From Caldilineaceae bacterium (GTDB taxonomy: Bacteria; Chloroflexota; Anaerolineae; Caldilineales; Caldilineaceae): 64,000 nucleotides of DNA. The notes under the pieces are model-generated. The model saw only the letters and a program-made list of their open reading frames with translations, was not told the DNA's origin and did not search any database. The position numbers and the translations under genes were made by a program. The stretch is from assembly GCA_020846635.1 (NCBI GenBank), contig JADLDO010000023.1, positions 124,001 to 188,000 of the forward strand, given 5' to 3'. Positions 45,806 to 54,182 of the stretch are shown here, piece by piece; position 1 is the stretch's first letter, and each line of letters opens with the position of its first letter.

Positions 45806-47431
45806 ATGAGCCAAATCACGAACGTACCCATGTTTGCCCGCTGGCGTCGGGCCGCGCTTAGCCTCCTTTGTGTATTCGTCATGCTGGCGATCTTCCCCCA
45901 TACCGCCTTTGCTCACCCGATGGGCAACTTTTCGGTCAACCGCTACAGCCGTTTGGATGTTGGGACAGAGGCGGTTCAGTTGCTCTATATCGTGGACATG
46001 GCAGAAATTCCTACCCATGCCGAGCGCACAGCTATGGACATCAATCGCGACGACGTGATCTCCCCAGAGGAGGAGCAGGGCTATCTGGAGGCTGTGGCAG
46101 CGACCTTGCCCGCACAGTTGTTGTTGACGCTCAACGGCGCGCCCACTGCGTGGACGCCAGGGGCGCGCCATCTTCGCTTCGCACCCGGACAGGCCGACTT
46201 GCCGACCTTACGCATGGAATTTGCGTTTAGCGCCGCGCTGCCCCCGACGGGTGATGCCCAGGAGCTACAGTACACCGATCAGAGCTATGCGGATCGGCTG
46301 GGCTGGCAGGAGGTGATCGTGGCACCTGGTGCAGAGGTAGAACTGCTCGCCTCTGATGTGCCGCAAGACGACCTCTCCAATGCGCTGCATGAATACCCTG
46401 TGGACTTGCTGCAAAGCCCGCCCGCCGTACACAGCGCACATCTTCGCTGGCAGCTTGCTTCAGGTCTATCAAGCCAGAATACTCAGCAGACCACCACAGG
46501 CGAAAAGCGTGGTCAAACGACTACCTCTCTAGGTGGTGATCGCTTTGCTGAACTGGTTTCGATTGAGTTGGGGCCGTGGGCGATCCTGGTGGCGCTATTG
46601 GCCGCGTTTGGCTGGGGCGCTGCTCATGCGCTTTCGCCAGGGCATGGCAAGACCATCGTGGCGGCTTATCTGGTGGGGGCGCGCGGCACCTTTGCCCATG
46701 CGCTCTTCCTGGGCGCAACCACCACCATTACCCACACGTTGGGCGTCTTTGTGCTGGGGCTGGCGACGTTGGCCGCCTCGCAGTACATCCTGCCGGAGCG
46801 CATCTATCCCTGGTTGAGTACCCTGTCGGGCCTGCTGGTCATCGCCATCGGCCTTTCGATTGGCTGGAACCGGCTGCGCGCATTGGTGCGTGGCGAGCCG
46901 TTGGATCACCACCATGATCACGCTCATCCTGGACATACTCATCACGAGCATGATCACAGCCACGGTCACAGCCATGCTGGCAGTTATTACCACAGCCATA
47001 ACCAGAGTCATAACCACAATCATGACCTCGGTCACAGCCATGCTCATCAACACGAGGCGCATGCACACAGCCACCTGCCGCCGGGAGCCGATGGGGGTGC
47101 TGTCACCTGGCGCGGGTTGTTGGCGCTGGGGATCTCTGGTGGGCTGCTGCCTTGTCCTTCGGCGTTGGTGGTGCTGCTGGGGGCCATCGCCCTTGAGCGC
47201 GTGGCCTTTGGCCTGCTCTTAATTCTGATGTTTAGCCTGGGGTTAGCCACTGTTCTCACGGCGTTTGGGCTCTTGCTGCTGCGCGCAGGCAAGCTGTTCG
47301 AGCGCATCCCTGAAAGCAGTCGCTACGCCCGTTACCTCGCGGTCGCCAGCGCAGCCTTTATTACCCTGGTGGGCGCCGGCATTACCGTACGGGCGCTGAT
47401 CGAGATCGGGATTCTTGCCGGTTTCGCCTAA
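45806..47431 (+). CDS. NicO-family metal transporter with N-terminal export domain and His-rich loop
   Basis: A 541-residue protein. The ATG at 45806 follows GAGG closely and is better than the one at 45746. A signal-like segment ends at AFAHP, and the mature N-terminus HPMGNFSVNRYS begins a ~220-residue extracytoplasmic domain with an EF-hand-like DINRDDVISPEE. The C-terminal half is a NicO/RcnA-type transporter: AHALSPGHGKTIVAAYLVG, a cytoplasmic His/Asp-rich loop at about 367-424 with more than twenty His, and GISGGLLPCPSALVVLL. It should move nickel, cobalt or another divalent metal across the membrane. It sits before a DUF4331 and a TPR protein, a grouping worth attention. Confidence 0.88.
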   Translation: MSQITNVPMFARWRRAALSLLCVFVMLAIFPHTAFAHPMGNFSVNRYSRLDVGTEAVQLLYIVDMAEIPTHAERTAMDINRDDVISPEEEQGYLEAVAATLPAQLLLTLNGAPTAWTPGARHLRFAPGQADLPTLRMEFAFSAALPPTGDAQELQYTDQSYADRLGWQEVIVAPGAEVELLASDVPQDDLSNALHEYPVDLLQSPPAVHSAHLRWQLASGLSSQNTQQTTTGEKRGQTTTSLGGDRFAELVSIELGPWAILVALLAAFGWGAAHALSPGHGKTIVAAYLVGARGTFAHALFLGATTTITHTLGVFVLGLATLAASQYILPERIYPWLSTLSGLLVIAIGLSIGWNRLRALVRGEPLDHHHDHAHPGHTHHEHDHSHGHSHAGSYYHSHNQSHNHNHDLGHSHAHQHEAHAHSHLPPGADGGAVTWRGLLALGISGGLLPCPSALVVLLGAIALERVAFGLLLILMFSLGLATVLTAFGLLLLRAGKLFERIPESSRYARYLAVASAAFITLVGAGITVRALIEIGILAGFA

Positions 47432-47477
47432 AGAGCAACCCAGAGAGCAGAAAGGAGGGCTGTCCGTAGGAGACTTC

Positions 47478-47518
47478 AACTTTGTAATAGAACTTTGTAA
47501 ATGGGACTTTGTAACTGG
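47478..47518. repeat. Three 13-14-base tandem repeats upstream of the DUF4331 gene
   Basis: Units aactttgtaatag, aactttgtaaatgg and gactttgtaactgg follow directly on one another. A fourth, weak unit may follow. Confidence 0.65.
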
Positions 47519-47590
47519 ATTGTAGGTGACTAGATTTTATCCGTGACCAGACAGAAACAGTGACCAAATTCTAACAAGGAGCAATCACGA

Positions 47591-49324
47591 ATGTCTCAAC
47601 CACAAGCGGCCCGCCAGTGGGCCAAACGTGTAATCGTTGTGCTGTGCGTCGCGCTGACGCCTATCCTCTTGACCGCTGCGGTGATGGTTGTCTTCCGTGG
47701 CGATGCCAGCGCTTCGAGCCATCGAGAAGCCCCCGCCATCGCCAAAGATGCCTATGCTGATTCCACCGATGTCTGGACCTTTATTTCGCCGGAGAATCCT
47801 GACAACGTAGTGCTTGCCAGCAGTTGGATTCCCTTTGAAGGGCCGGAAGGGGGGCCGAACTACTACGAATGGGACCCCAGCGCGCTGTATGACATCTATG
47901 TCGACACCGATGGTGATGCAGTACCCAACGTCACCTACACGCTTTCGAGCCGGGTGGATACGGTCAATGGCGAAACGTTCCTCTACAATGTCGGCCCAAT
48001 GAGCGACCTAAACACGAATTGGAACCGTCCGCAGTATGTCACCATTACCGAGGATTTGGAGGGGGTCGTGACTGACCTGGTGGCGAACAAGCGTACGGCT
48101 CCCGCCAATATTGGGGCCAAATCCACACCGAACTACAGCGCACTGGAGGATGCCGCGATCTGGCCTGCGGCGGGCGATACCATGAAACTCTTTGCGGGGC
48201 CGACCGACGATGCCTTTTGGGTGGATCTCCAGGTCTTTGACCTACTGACGTTGCGCGGCCAGGCTGCCCCGGTTGGCTATGAGACGGGCAACAACATTCC
48301 GATTGATTCGCTCTCCGGTTTCAACGTACACAGCATGGTGATCGAACTGCCGATTGCGCGGATCAAGTCTGGTGATGACCCGGTCTTTGGCGTGTGGGCA
48401 GGGACGCGCCGCCAAAGCGCCGATGTAATGGTCAGTAACGCGCACGCCGGTTATAGCCAGGTTTCGCGCTTGGGTATGCCGCTGGTCAACGAGGTCGTGG
48501 TGCCGCTGGCGCTCAAGGATGCCTTTAATACGCTCTACCCCGCCCAGGACGTGGGTCTGTATACCTCCGGCACGCCTGCCGGGGACCTGCTGCAAAAGAG
48601 CGTGGAAGACCCGGAGGTGGGTCGCCTGCTCTGTGCGCTCTATGATGTGCCGCTGCCGGGCGATGCCAATGACGATTGCAGCACCGAGGTAACAGCGGGT
48701 ACGCCACGCTCTGGACGCGGCGACATCTTCGATATCTACCTGACGGGCATGGTTTTGGCGAATCCCTTCACCATCCAGACAGCAAACGGCCCGATGGAGC
48801 TGCCTGCTGACTTCAATGTGAATCGCCCGACAACGCCAGGCGCTCAACCTGCCGAGATGATCCGCATCAACACTAACATCAAGGGCGAGTTGTGCAGCCC
48901 AACCCCCAGCCGCTTGGGTATCCTTGGTGGCGATGCCTGTGGCTTCCCCAATGGTCGCCGCCTGGGCGATGACGTGGTCGATATCTCCCTGCTGGCGGTT
49001 GCCGGTGCTGCCTATGGGGTGCTGGACGGACGCGATGCCGGCTTTTCCTTCAACGCAGGGCTGGTCGATGTGTTGGATGATGGCTTGAATGGCAACGACG
49101 TGCCCTTCCGTGATACCTTCCCCTATATGGCCCAAGCACAGTCGGGTCAGGAACATATCCACCAGAACCCGTTCTTGACTGTCATACTCCCGCTGATACA
49201 CAAGGCGAGCATCACGATTGGCGAACTGCCCCAGACCCAACCGCTCGCCGGTTGGTCGTCACTCTTCTTTGTCACCCTGGTACTGCCGGCGATAGTCTTT
49301 ATGCGCCGCCGTAGCCGCCCATAG
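47591..49324 (+). CDS. DUF4331 secreted protein with C-terminal membrane anchor
   Basis: A 577-residue exported protein. The N-terminal hydrophobic segment (about 15-38) is followed by the DUF4331 start ASSHREAPAIAKD and DSTDVWTFISPENPD. YYEWDPSALYDIYVDTDGDAVPNVTYT and a mid-domain with GFNVHSMVIELPI are also family features. The end, LAGWSSLFFVTLVLPAIVFMRRRSRP, is a TM segment followed by arginines, which resembles a sorting or anchoring tail. The role of DUF4331 is unknown. Its neighbours are a NicO metal transporter and a TPR protein in the same direction. Confidence 0.92.
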   Translation: MSQPQAARQWAKRVIVVLCVALTPILLTAAVMVVFRGDASASSHREAPAIAKDAYADSTDVWTFISPENPDNVVLASSWIPFEGPEGGPNYYEWDPSALYDIYVDTDGDAVPNVTYTLSSRVDTVNGETFLYNVGPMSDLNTNWNRPQYVTITEDLEGVVTDLVANKRTAPANIGAKSTPNYSALEDAAIWPAAGDTMKLFAGPTDDAFWVDLQVFDLLTLRGQAAPVGYETGNNIPIDSLSGFNVHSMVIELPIARIKSGDDPVFGVWAGTRRQSADVMVSNAHAGYSQVSRLGMPLVNEVVVPLALKDAFNTLYPAQDVGLYTSGTPAGDLLQKSVEDPEVGRLLCALYDVPLPGDANDDCSTEVTAGTPRSGRGDIFDIYLTGMVLANPFTIQTANGPMELPADFNVNRPTTPGAQPAEMIRINTNIKGELCSPTPSRLGILGGDACGFPNGRRLGDDVVDISLLAVAGAAYGVLDGRDAGFSFNAGLVDVLDDGLNGNDVPFRDTFPYMAQAQSGQEHIHQNPFLTVILPLIHKASITIGELPQTQPLAGWSSLFFVTLVLPAIVFMRRRSRP

Positions 49325-49334
49325 GCGAGTCGCT

Positions 49335-49377
49335 CAAAGACCCTCCTGGACGGTCGAAGCGTCCAGGAGGGTCTTTG
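49335..49377 (+). terminator. Terminator after the DUF4331 gene
   Basis: An 18-bp stem CAAAGACCCTCCTGGACG / CGTCCAGGAGGGTCTTTG with a 7-base loop, whose 3' arm ends in TCTTTG. The next gene's ribosome-binding site lies 13 bases later, so it may reduce rather than abolish its expression. Confidence 0.75.
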
Positions 49378-49409
49378 CCAACCATTCGGTTCCTGGAGGA
49401 AATCGTCCG

Positions 49410-50771
49410 ATGCACGCAGCCATGACAGATCGTCCTGTGAAATCATCCGGTGTATCTTCTGCCTCACGCACGCGCCGTTTCATTCTATTGTTTGTGGTGG
49501 CTTGCCTCTTCTTGGTCGGCGCGCTGCTGACTCGCCCCTGGGCGAATACGCAGAAGGCTGACGAGCCTCTCCCTGCGCGACCTCTCCGCTTTGGGGGAGC
49601 GCTGTCACTGGAGGAGGCGATCAGCCAGATGCAAAAGCGCATTGAACAGTCGGATCGCGACCATGATGCCTATGCCCAACTGGGGCTGTTGTTTTTGCAG
49701 CGTGTACGCAGCAGTGGTGACGCCGCCGATTACCAGCGGGCGGATCAGGCATTGAGCGCGGCGCTGGAGCGGGAGCCAAACCAAGTGGACGCGCTGGTGG
49801 GCAAGGGCATTTTGGCGCTGGCACTGCACGATTTTGACGGCGCGCTGGTCTGGGCAGAGCGAGCGCGGGCGATCAATCCCTATCGTCCCGACATTTTGGG
49901 CATTATGACCGACGCCCATGTGGAGTTGGGGCAGTATGATCAGGCCATCACAGTCTTGCAGGAGATGGTGGACATGCGCCCTGGCCTCAATTCGTATACG
50001 CGTATGGCTTATGTGCGTGAATTGTATGGCGATGTCGATGGGGCGATTGAGGCGATGCAAGCCGCGGCGGGAATGGGTTTGCCGGGAGATGAGCCGGTGC
50101 TGTGGACGCTGGTTCAATTGGGCAACCTTCATTTTAATCAGGGTGATTTGGCTGCCGCGGAAGCGAGTTATCAAGCCGCGCTGCGCCAATCGCCCGACTA
50201 TGTTCATGCGTTGGCGGGGATGGCAAAAGTGTGGGCCGCACAAGGGCGTAACAGCGAGGCTATTGCCCAATATCGCCAGGTGCTAACGCGTCTCCCCTTG
50301 CCCGAAGTTGCCATTGCCCTGGGCGAACTGTTGGAAGTCACCGGGGATAGGGTGGGGGCTGAGGAGCAGTATGATCTGGTGAAACTGATCCAGACGCTCA
50401 ATGCTTCGGCGGGAATGGATGTGGATTTGGAGATGGCGCTTTTTGGTAGCGACCACGGCGCTGATAAGGCCGCGGCATTGGCCCAAGCCGAAGCCGTCTA
50501 TGCCAGGCGACCAACGATCTATGCCGCGGACGTCCTGGCGTGGGCGCTCTATCAGAATGGGCGCGCTGCTGAGGCGCGCGGCTATATGGAGGAGGCGCTG
50601 CGGTTGGGGACGCGTGACGCGCGCCTCTATTACCATGCCGGGATGATCGCCCTGGCACAAGGGGAAAGTGCGCAGGCACAGGTGTATTTACAGCGCACAC
50701 TTGACATCAACCCCTACTTTTCGACGCTGAGCGCGGGCAAGGTGAGGATGACACTGGCGACGTTGGATTGA
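49410..50771 (+). CDS. Membrane-anchored TPR protein
   Basis: A 453-residue protein with an N-terminal TM segment (about 16-37) and then about ten TPR-type helical repeats, for example residues 86-120, 126-155 and 180-300. It would face the outside of the cytoplasmic membrane or the periplasm-like space. TPRs bind partner proteins, and the DUF4331 protein just upstream is the obvious candidate. The ATG at 49410 follows GGAGG by 9 bases. The stop is 2 bases from the stop of the convergent PoxB-like gene. Confidence 0.87.
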   Translation: MHAAMTDRPVKSSGVSSASRTRRFILLFVVACLFLVGALLTRPWANTQKADEPLPARPLRFGGALSLEEAISQMQKRIEQSDRDHDAYAQLGLLFLQRVRSSGDAADYQRADQALSAALEREPNQVDALVGKGILALALHDFDGALVWAERARAINPYRPDILGIMTDAHVELGQYDQAITVLQEMVDMRPGLNSYTRMAYVRELYGDVDGAIEAMQAAAGMGLPGDEPVLWTLVQLGNLHFNQGDLAAAEASYQAALRQSPDYVHALAGMAKVWAAQGRNSEAIAQYRQVLTRLPLPEVAIALGELLEVTGDRVGAEEQYDLVKLIQTLNASAGMDVDLEMALFGSDHGADKAAALAQAEAVYARRPTIYAADVLAWALYQNGRAAEARGYMEEALRLGTRDARLYYHAGMIALAQGESAQAQVYLQRTLDINPYFSTLSAGKVRMTLATLD

Positions 50772-50773
50772 CG

Positions 50774-52531
50774 CTAGACCATCTCGCGTGCCTTTGTCTT
50801 GGCGACGACCTTTGCAATCTTGCCTGCATCCGGCTGGCCTTTGGCGAGGGCTTCGCTGATATTGGCGATGTCCTCCGCCTTCAATTGGGGCGGCATGGGA
50901 AGCTCGTTCGGGTCGGTGAGGGCTTCGACGATCACCGGGCCGGGCGTTGCCAATGCCTCATCCAGGATCGCACCACAGGTGGCAGGATCTTCGATATGAA
51001 AGCCGGTTGCGCCACAGGCACGCGCAAAGGCGGCAAAGTCAATCGGCTCTAACTCGCAGCCATACTCTGGATTGCCAAGCATCATAATCTGCTCCATCTT
51101 GATCATGCCCAACGTGTTGTTCTTGAGGATGACCACTTTGATGGGCAGCTTATATTTCACAGCCGTAATAAAATCGGCCATGAGCATTGAAAAGCCGCCA
51201 TCGCCCACAAAGGCAACAGACTGGCGGTCGGGATGGGCGATTTGGGCGGCAATCGCATAGTTTAGACCACAGGCCATTGAGGCCAGCGTGCCGGAGACGG
51301 AATATATCTGATCGCGCTGCGCCTTCATTTGGCGCGCCCACCACACCGTCACCGTACCACTGTCACAGGAGATGATGGCATCAGAGTCCAGGCGTTTGCC
51401 GAGTTCCCACGCAACAACCTGCGGCTTCATGGGCATCGTGCGCTGCGTGCCCTGCTCCTCCATCACCTGCCACCACTCCTTTGTCGCTTTCTGCGCTTCC
51501 TCCAGGAATTTACGGTTCTCGTTGCGCTGCAAGAGCGGCATCAGCAGTTGCAGCGTGCGCCGTCCATCGCCCACCAGCCCCACTTCCACTGGATAACGCA
51601 GCCCGATGCGCTGTGGATCGCGGTCGATCTGGACGCCGCGCGCCTGCCCCGGTTTCGGGTAATACTCGATATAGGGGAAGGAAGTCCCCACCATGAGCAG
51701 GGTGTCGCACTGCTCAAGAGCCTCCTGTGAGGCTTTTGTGCCAAGCTGCCCGACGCCGCCGGTCGTATAGGGGCTGTCGTCGGGAACGGACGCCTTGCCC
51801 AATAAGGGTTTGGCAATTGGCGCGGCCAGCAGATCCGCCAGTTGTTCCAACTCATCCGTGGCATGAAGCGCGCCGCGCCCCGCCAGGATGACGATCTTTT
51901 GGCCGGCGTTGAGCACCTCGGCGGCGCGGCGCAAATCTGCTTCGGCGGGGATGGCCGCGCTGCGGGCAAAGTAGTCGGAGGTATGACCTGGGACATTGCG
52001 CTTGGAGGCTTGCTCCTCGTCCAGGGGCATCGACTGAATGTCGGTCGGAAAGTTGATATGCGACACACCCCGGTAGGCGAGCGCTGTGCGGCAGGCAAGG
52101 TCTGTCACGTTTCGCACATGGGTTGGCCCCATGATGCGCGTGCTGTAGTGCGCTACATCGGCAAAGACCCGATCGAGGTTAATATCCTGTTGGGCAAAGG
52201 TGTCAATGAGGTCATGGTAATGGTGTCCGGTAATGGCAAGTACCGGCTGCCCATCCAACTTGGCATCATAGAGGCCATTGAGCAGGTGGACACCACCGGG
52301 GCCTGAGGTGGCGAGACAGACCCCCAACTTGCCGGTCACTTTGGCATAGCCAACGGCCATGAACGCTGCCGATTCTTCGTGGCGCACCTGCACAAAGCGC
52401 ACTTTGTCTTGGCGCGTGCGCAGACTCTCCATAATGCCGTTGATGCCATCTCCTGGCATACCAAAGATGGCCTCAACGCCCCAATCAATCAAGGACTCTA
52501 CCAAGATGTCCGCTGCTGTTTTTTGAGCCAT
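50774..52531 (-). CDS. Thiamine-diphosphate enzyme, pyruvate oxidase/PoxB-like
   Basis: A 585-residue ThDP enzyme of the acetolactate-synthase/pyruvate-oxidase family. The catalytic glutamate region is VRHEESAAFMAVGYA (E52). The middle FAD-type domain follows. The ThDP/metal motif is GDGGFSMLMADF, with NNTLGM about 30 residues later. The GMPGDGINGIMESL start and TGHHYHDLIDTFAQQDIN region resemble pyruvate dehydrogenase (quinone) and its relatives, which decarboxylate pyruvate to acetate and pass electrons to the membrane. A lipid-binding tail like that of E. coli PoxB is not evident, so a different acceptor is possible. Confidence 0.9.
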   Translation of the reverse strand: MAQKTAADILVESLIDWGVEAIFGMPGDGINGIMESLRTRQDKVRFVQVRHEESAAFMAVGYAKVTGKLGVCLATSGPGGVHLLNGLYDAKLDGQPVLAITGHHYHDLIDTFAQQDINLDRVFADVAHYSTRIMGPTHVRNVTDLACRTALAYRGVSHINFPTDIQSMPLDEEQASKRNVPGHTSDYFARSAAIPAEADLRRAAEVLNAGQKIVILAGRGALHATDELEQLADLLAAPIAKPLLGKASVPDDSPYTTGGVGQLGTKASQEALEQCDTLLMVGTSFPYIEYYPKPGQARGVQIDRDPQRIGLRYPVEVGLVGDGRRTLQLLMPLLQRNENRKFLEEAQKATKEWWQVMEEQGTQRTMPMKPQVVAWELGKRLDSDAIISCDSGTVTVWWARQMKAQRDQIYSVSGTLASMACGLNYAIAAQIAHPDRQSVAFVGDGGFSMLMADFITAVKYKLPIKVVILKNNTLGMIKMEQIMMLGNPEYGCELEPIDFAAFARACGATGFHIEDPATCGAILDEALATPGPVIVEALTDPNELPMPPQLKAEDIANISEALAKGQPDAGKIAKVVAKTKAREMV

Positions 52532-52567
52532 GATTTGCTCCTTTTAAGCTTTGATTCAATCGTTATC

Positions 52568-52597
52568 TTATTATGGCGCGTATGGGCGCGTAGCCAA
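52568..52597 (-). promoter_or_regulatory. Candidate promoter for the ThDP enzyme
   Basis: On the minus strand TTGGCT (52597-52592) and TAATAA (52573-52568) are 18 bases apart. Between them ACGCGCC occurs twice with a 10-base period, which could be an activator or repressor site. Confidence 0.4.
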
Positions 52598-52764
52598 TGT
52601 ACCGTAGCCTAGAGGGAGGGTGACTCGCGGGGTAGAGAGCGGGCGCGGATGATCACCTATGCGTGGCACTGATAGGGCGTCCTGTTGCCTCTGTGCTAAG
52701 ATTTGGAATTTGTCGTGTATAACCCAGTTCAATGATAGAAGCCCCAAGATGAAAGGGAATCCCT

Positions 52765-53829
52765 ATGATGTCTGTGCGTCCGAAGGTACTTTTGGCCTTT
52801 AGCCCAAGAGTATATGAGGGCTATGTTGATCCGGCGGTGTTGGCCCGGCTGGAGCAGTTTGCCGATTGCGACTTCTTCCCCTGTGAAGGTGGCGGTATTT
52901 ATGACAGCAACCGTGACCCGGCGGCATCTGCGGCGTTGCGCGAGAAACTGGCTGGCTATGACGGCATTGTGATCTGTCATGGCGCGCCCGCGCTGACGGC
53001 TGAAGTGCTTGAGAATGCGCCCAAGCTGCGTTTTATCGGCGAACTGGAAGGGGATCGCTTTGCCAGCCGCATTGACCTGGATGCCGCTTGGGAGCGCAAT
53101 ATCCGCACCGTGGATGTGACCAATGGCTCCTCTTATCCGGTCGCGGAGTGGGCGTTGGGGCTTATTCTCGTTTCGCTGCGTAATGGTGGGGAATTCTTCC
53201 GGCGCATCCTGGCGGGCGAAGGCGCTTCGATTCGCTATGACAAGGCGACAGTGGGCGGGCAGTTGACCGGCAAGCGGGTCGGGCTGATCGGTGGTGGTCA
53301 CATGGCGCGGCGGCTGATCAAACTGCTGCAGCCCTTTGAGACAGAGATTTGGGTTCACGATCCCTACTTGCCCCGTGAGATGGCTGAGGCGTTGGGCTTT
53401 ATCCAGACCTCGCTGGACAATGTGCTTTCGCAATGTGATGTGGTCGTCTGCCTTGTACCATTGACCCCGGCTACAAAGGGGATGTTGGGCGAACGTGAGT
53501 TTGCCTTGCTCAAGCCGGGCGCTGTCTTTGTCAATGTTTCGCGTGGGCCAGTCGCGGACTCTCAGGCGTTGGTCGAACGGCTGAAGCAGGGGGATATTGT
53601 GGCGGGGCTGGACGTTTTCGACCCGGAACCGATCCCCGCCGGCAACGAGATCCTGCAACTGCCGAATGTCTTTCTCAGCCCCCACATTGGCTGGGCAACC
53701 GGCGACCCGATCCGGCCTTTCTTTGCGTTGATGGTAGATGAACTTAAGCGTTTCTTTGAGGGTCACGAACCCTGGTACGAGCTAACGCCGCGCAGCCGCG
53801 CCAACCGCACAGGGCAGCGCGCCACGTAG
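52765..53829 (+). CDS. D-isomer-specific 2-hydroxyacid dehydrogenase
   Basis: A 354-residue NAD-dependent dehydrogenase. The Rossmann loop is VGLIGGGHMARRLIKLL. The catalytic trio is Arg in NVSRGPVAD, Glu in DVFDPEP and His in SPHIGW. The order and spacing match the family that includes phosphoglycerate, glyoxylate and D-lactate dehydrogenases. There is no ACT domain, so it is not a typical long SerA. The substrate is unknown. Next to the PoxB-like gene, a role in 2-oxo acid metabolism is possible. Confidence 0.93.
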   Translation: MMSVRPKVLLAFSPRVYEGYVDPAVLARLEQFADCDFFPCEGGGIYDSNRDPAASAALREKLAGYDGIVICHGAPALTAEVLENAPKLRFIGELEGDRFASRIDLDAAWERNIRTVDVTNGSSYPVAEWALGLILVSLRNGGEFFRRILAGEGASIRYDKATVGGQLTGKRVGLIGGGHMARRLIKLLQPFETEIWVHDPYLPREMAEALGFIQTSLDNVLSQCDVVVCLVPLTPATKGMLGEREFALLKPGAVFVNVSRGPVADSQALVERLKQGDIVAGLDVFDPEPIPAGNEILQLPNVFLSPHIGWATGDPIRPFFALMVDELKRFFEGHEPWYELTPRSRANRTGQRAT

Positions 53830-54016
53830 GAAGGTGGTTTAGATACAAGTGGCAAACGCGTGACGGTCGTTGAATCGTGTGTAGGGCCATAGTATAGATT
53901 GCATTTGGATTCCGAAAGGAGGCCACATACACATCGGATTGTATCCAATGAGCAAACGGGTTCGTTATCGCGTACGATTGCGATTTGTTAGTGACTATCG
54001 TTAGCGATTCATAGTT

Positions 54017-54043
54017 AGTGAGTTGCACCCTCTGCAACTCACT
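54017..54043. promoter_or_regulatory. Perfect inverted repeat, possible operator or stem
   Basis: AGTGAGTTGCA / TGCAACTCACT with loop ccctc. A third copy of the half-site (gatgcaactcat) follows at 54044-54055. No T-run follows, so it is more likely a binding site or mRNA structure than a terminator. Confidence 0.4.
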
Positions 54044-54139
54044 GATGCAACTCATCAGGCAGTATCCACGCTGATGTTCCAACGCCCACCCATCTCGTTG
54101 CCTGTTTGTTGACCGATACAACCGTTGTTCATTGTGATG

Positions 54140-54161
54140 AACTGTACGCGCATGTACAGTT
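54140..54161. promoter_or_regulatory. Palindrome AACTGTAC-N6-GTACAGTT
   Basis: A perfect 8-bp inverted repeat, 21 bases before the ATG of the secreted lyase. The position suits a repressor site. It does not fit the LexA spacing. Confidence 0.35.
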
Positions 54162-54182
54162 TGCTTGATTGGAGAATCATGG

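Larger units (their letters stand above)
53830..54182. other. Intergenic gap upstream of the pectate-lyase-like gene
   Basis: About 350 bases without a gene, AT-richer than the flanks. It holds a perfect 11-bp hairpin at 54017-54043 and an 8-bp palindrome at 54140-54161 right before the start. No clear promoter is seen. Confidence 0.5.

Noticed and set aside
48242..49240. 332-codon minus-strand open frame
   Set aside because: Antisense to the DUF4331 gene; no motif.
54140..54161. LexA/SOS box
   Set aside because: CTGT and ACAG are 10 bases apart, whereas the E. coli box has 8, and the Gram-positive type does not fit.
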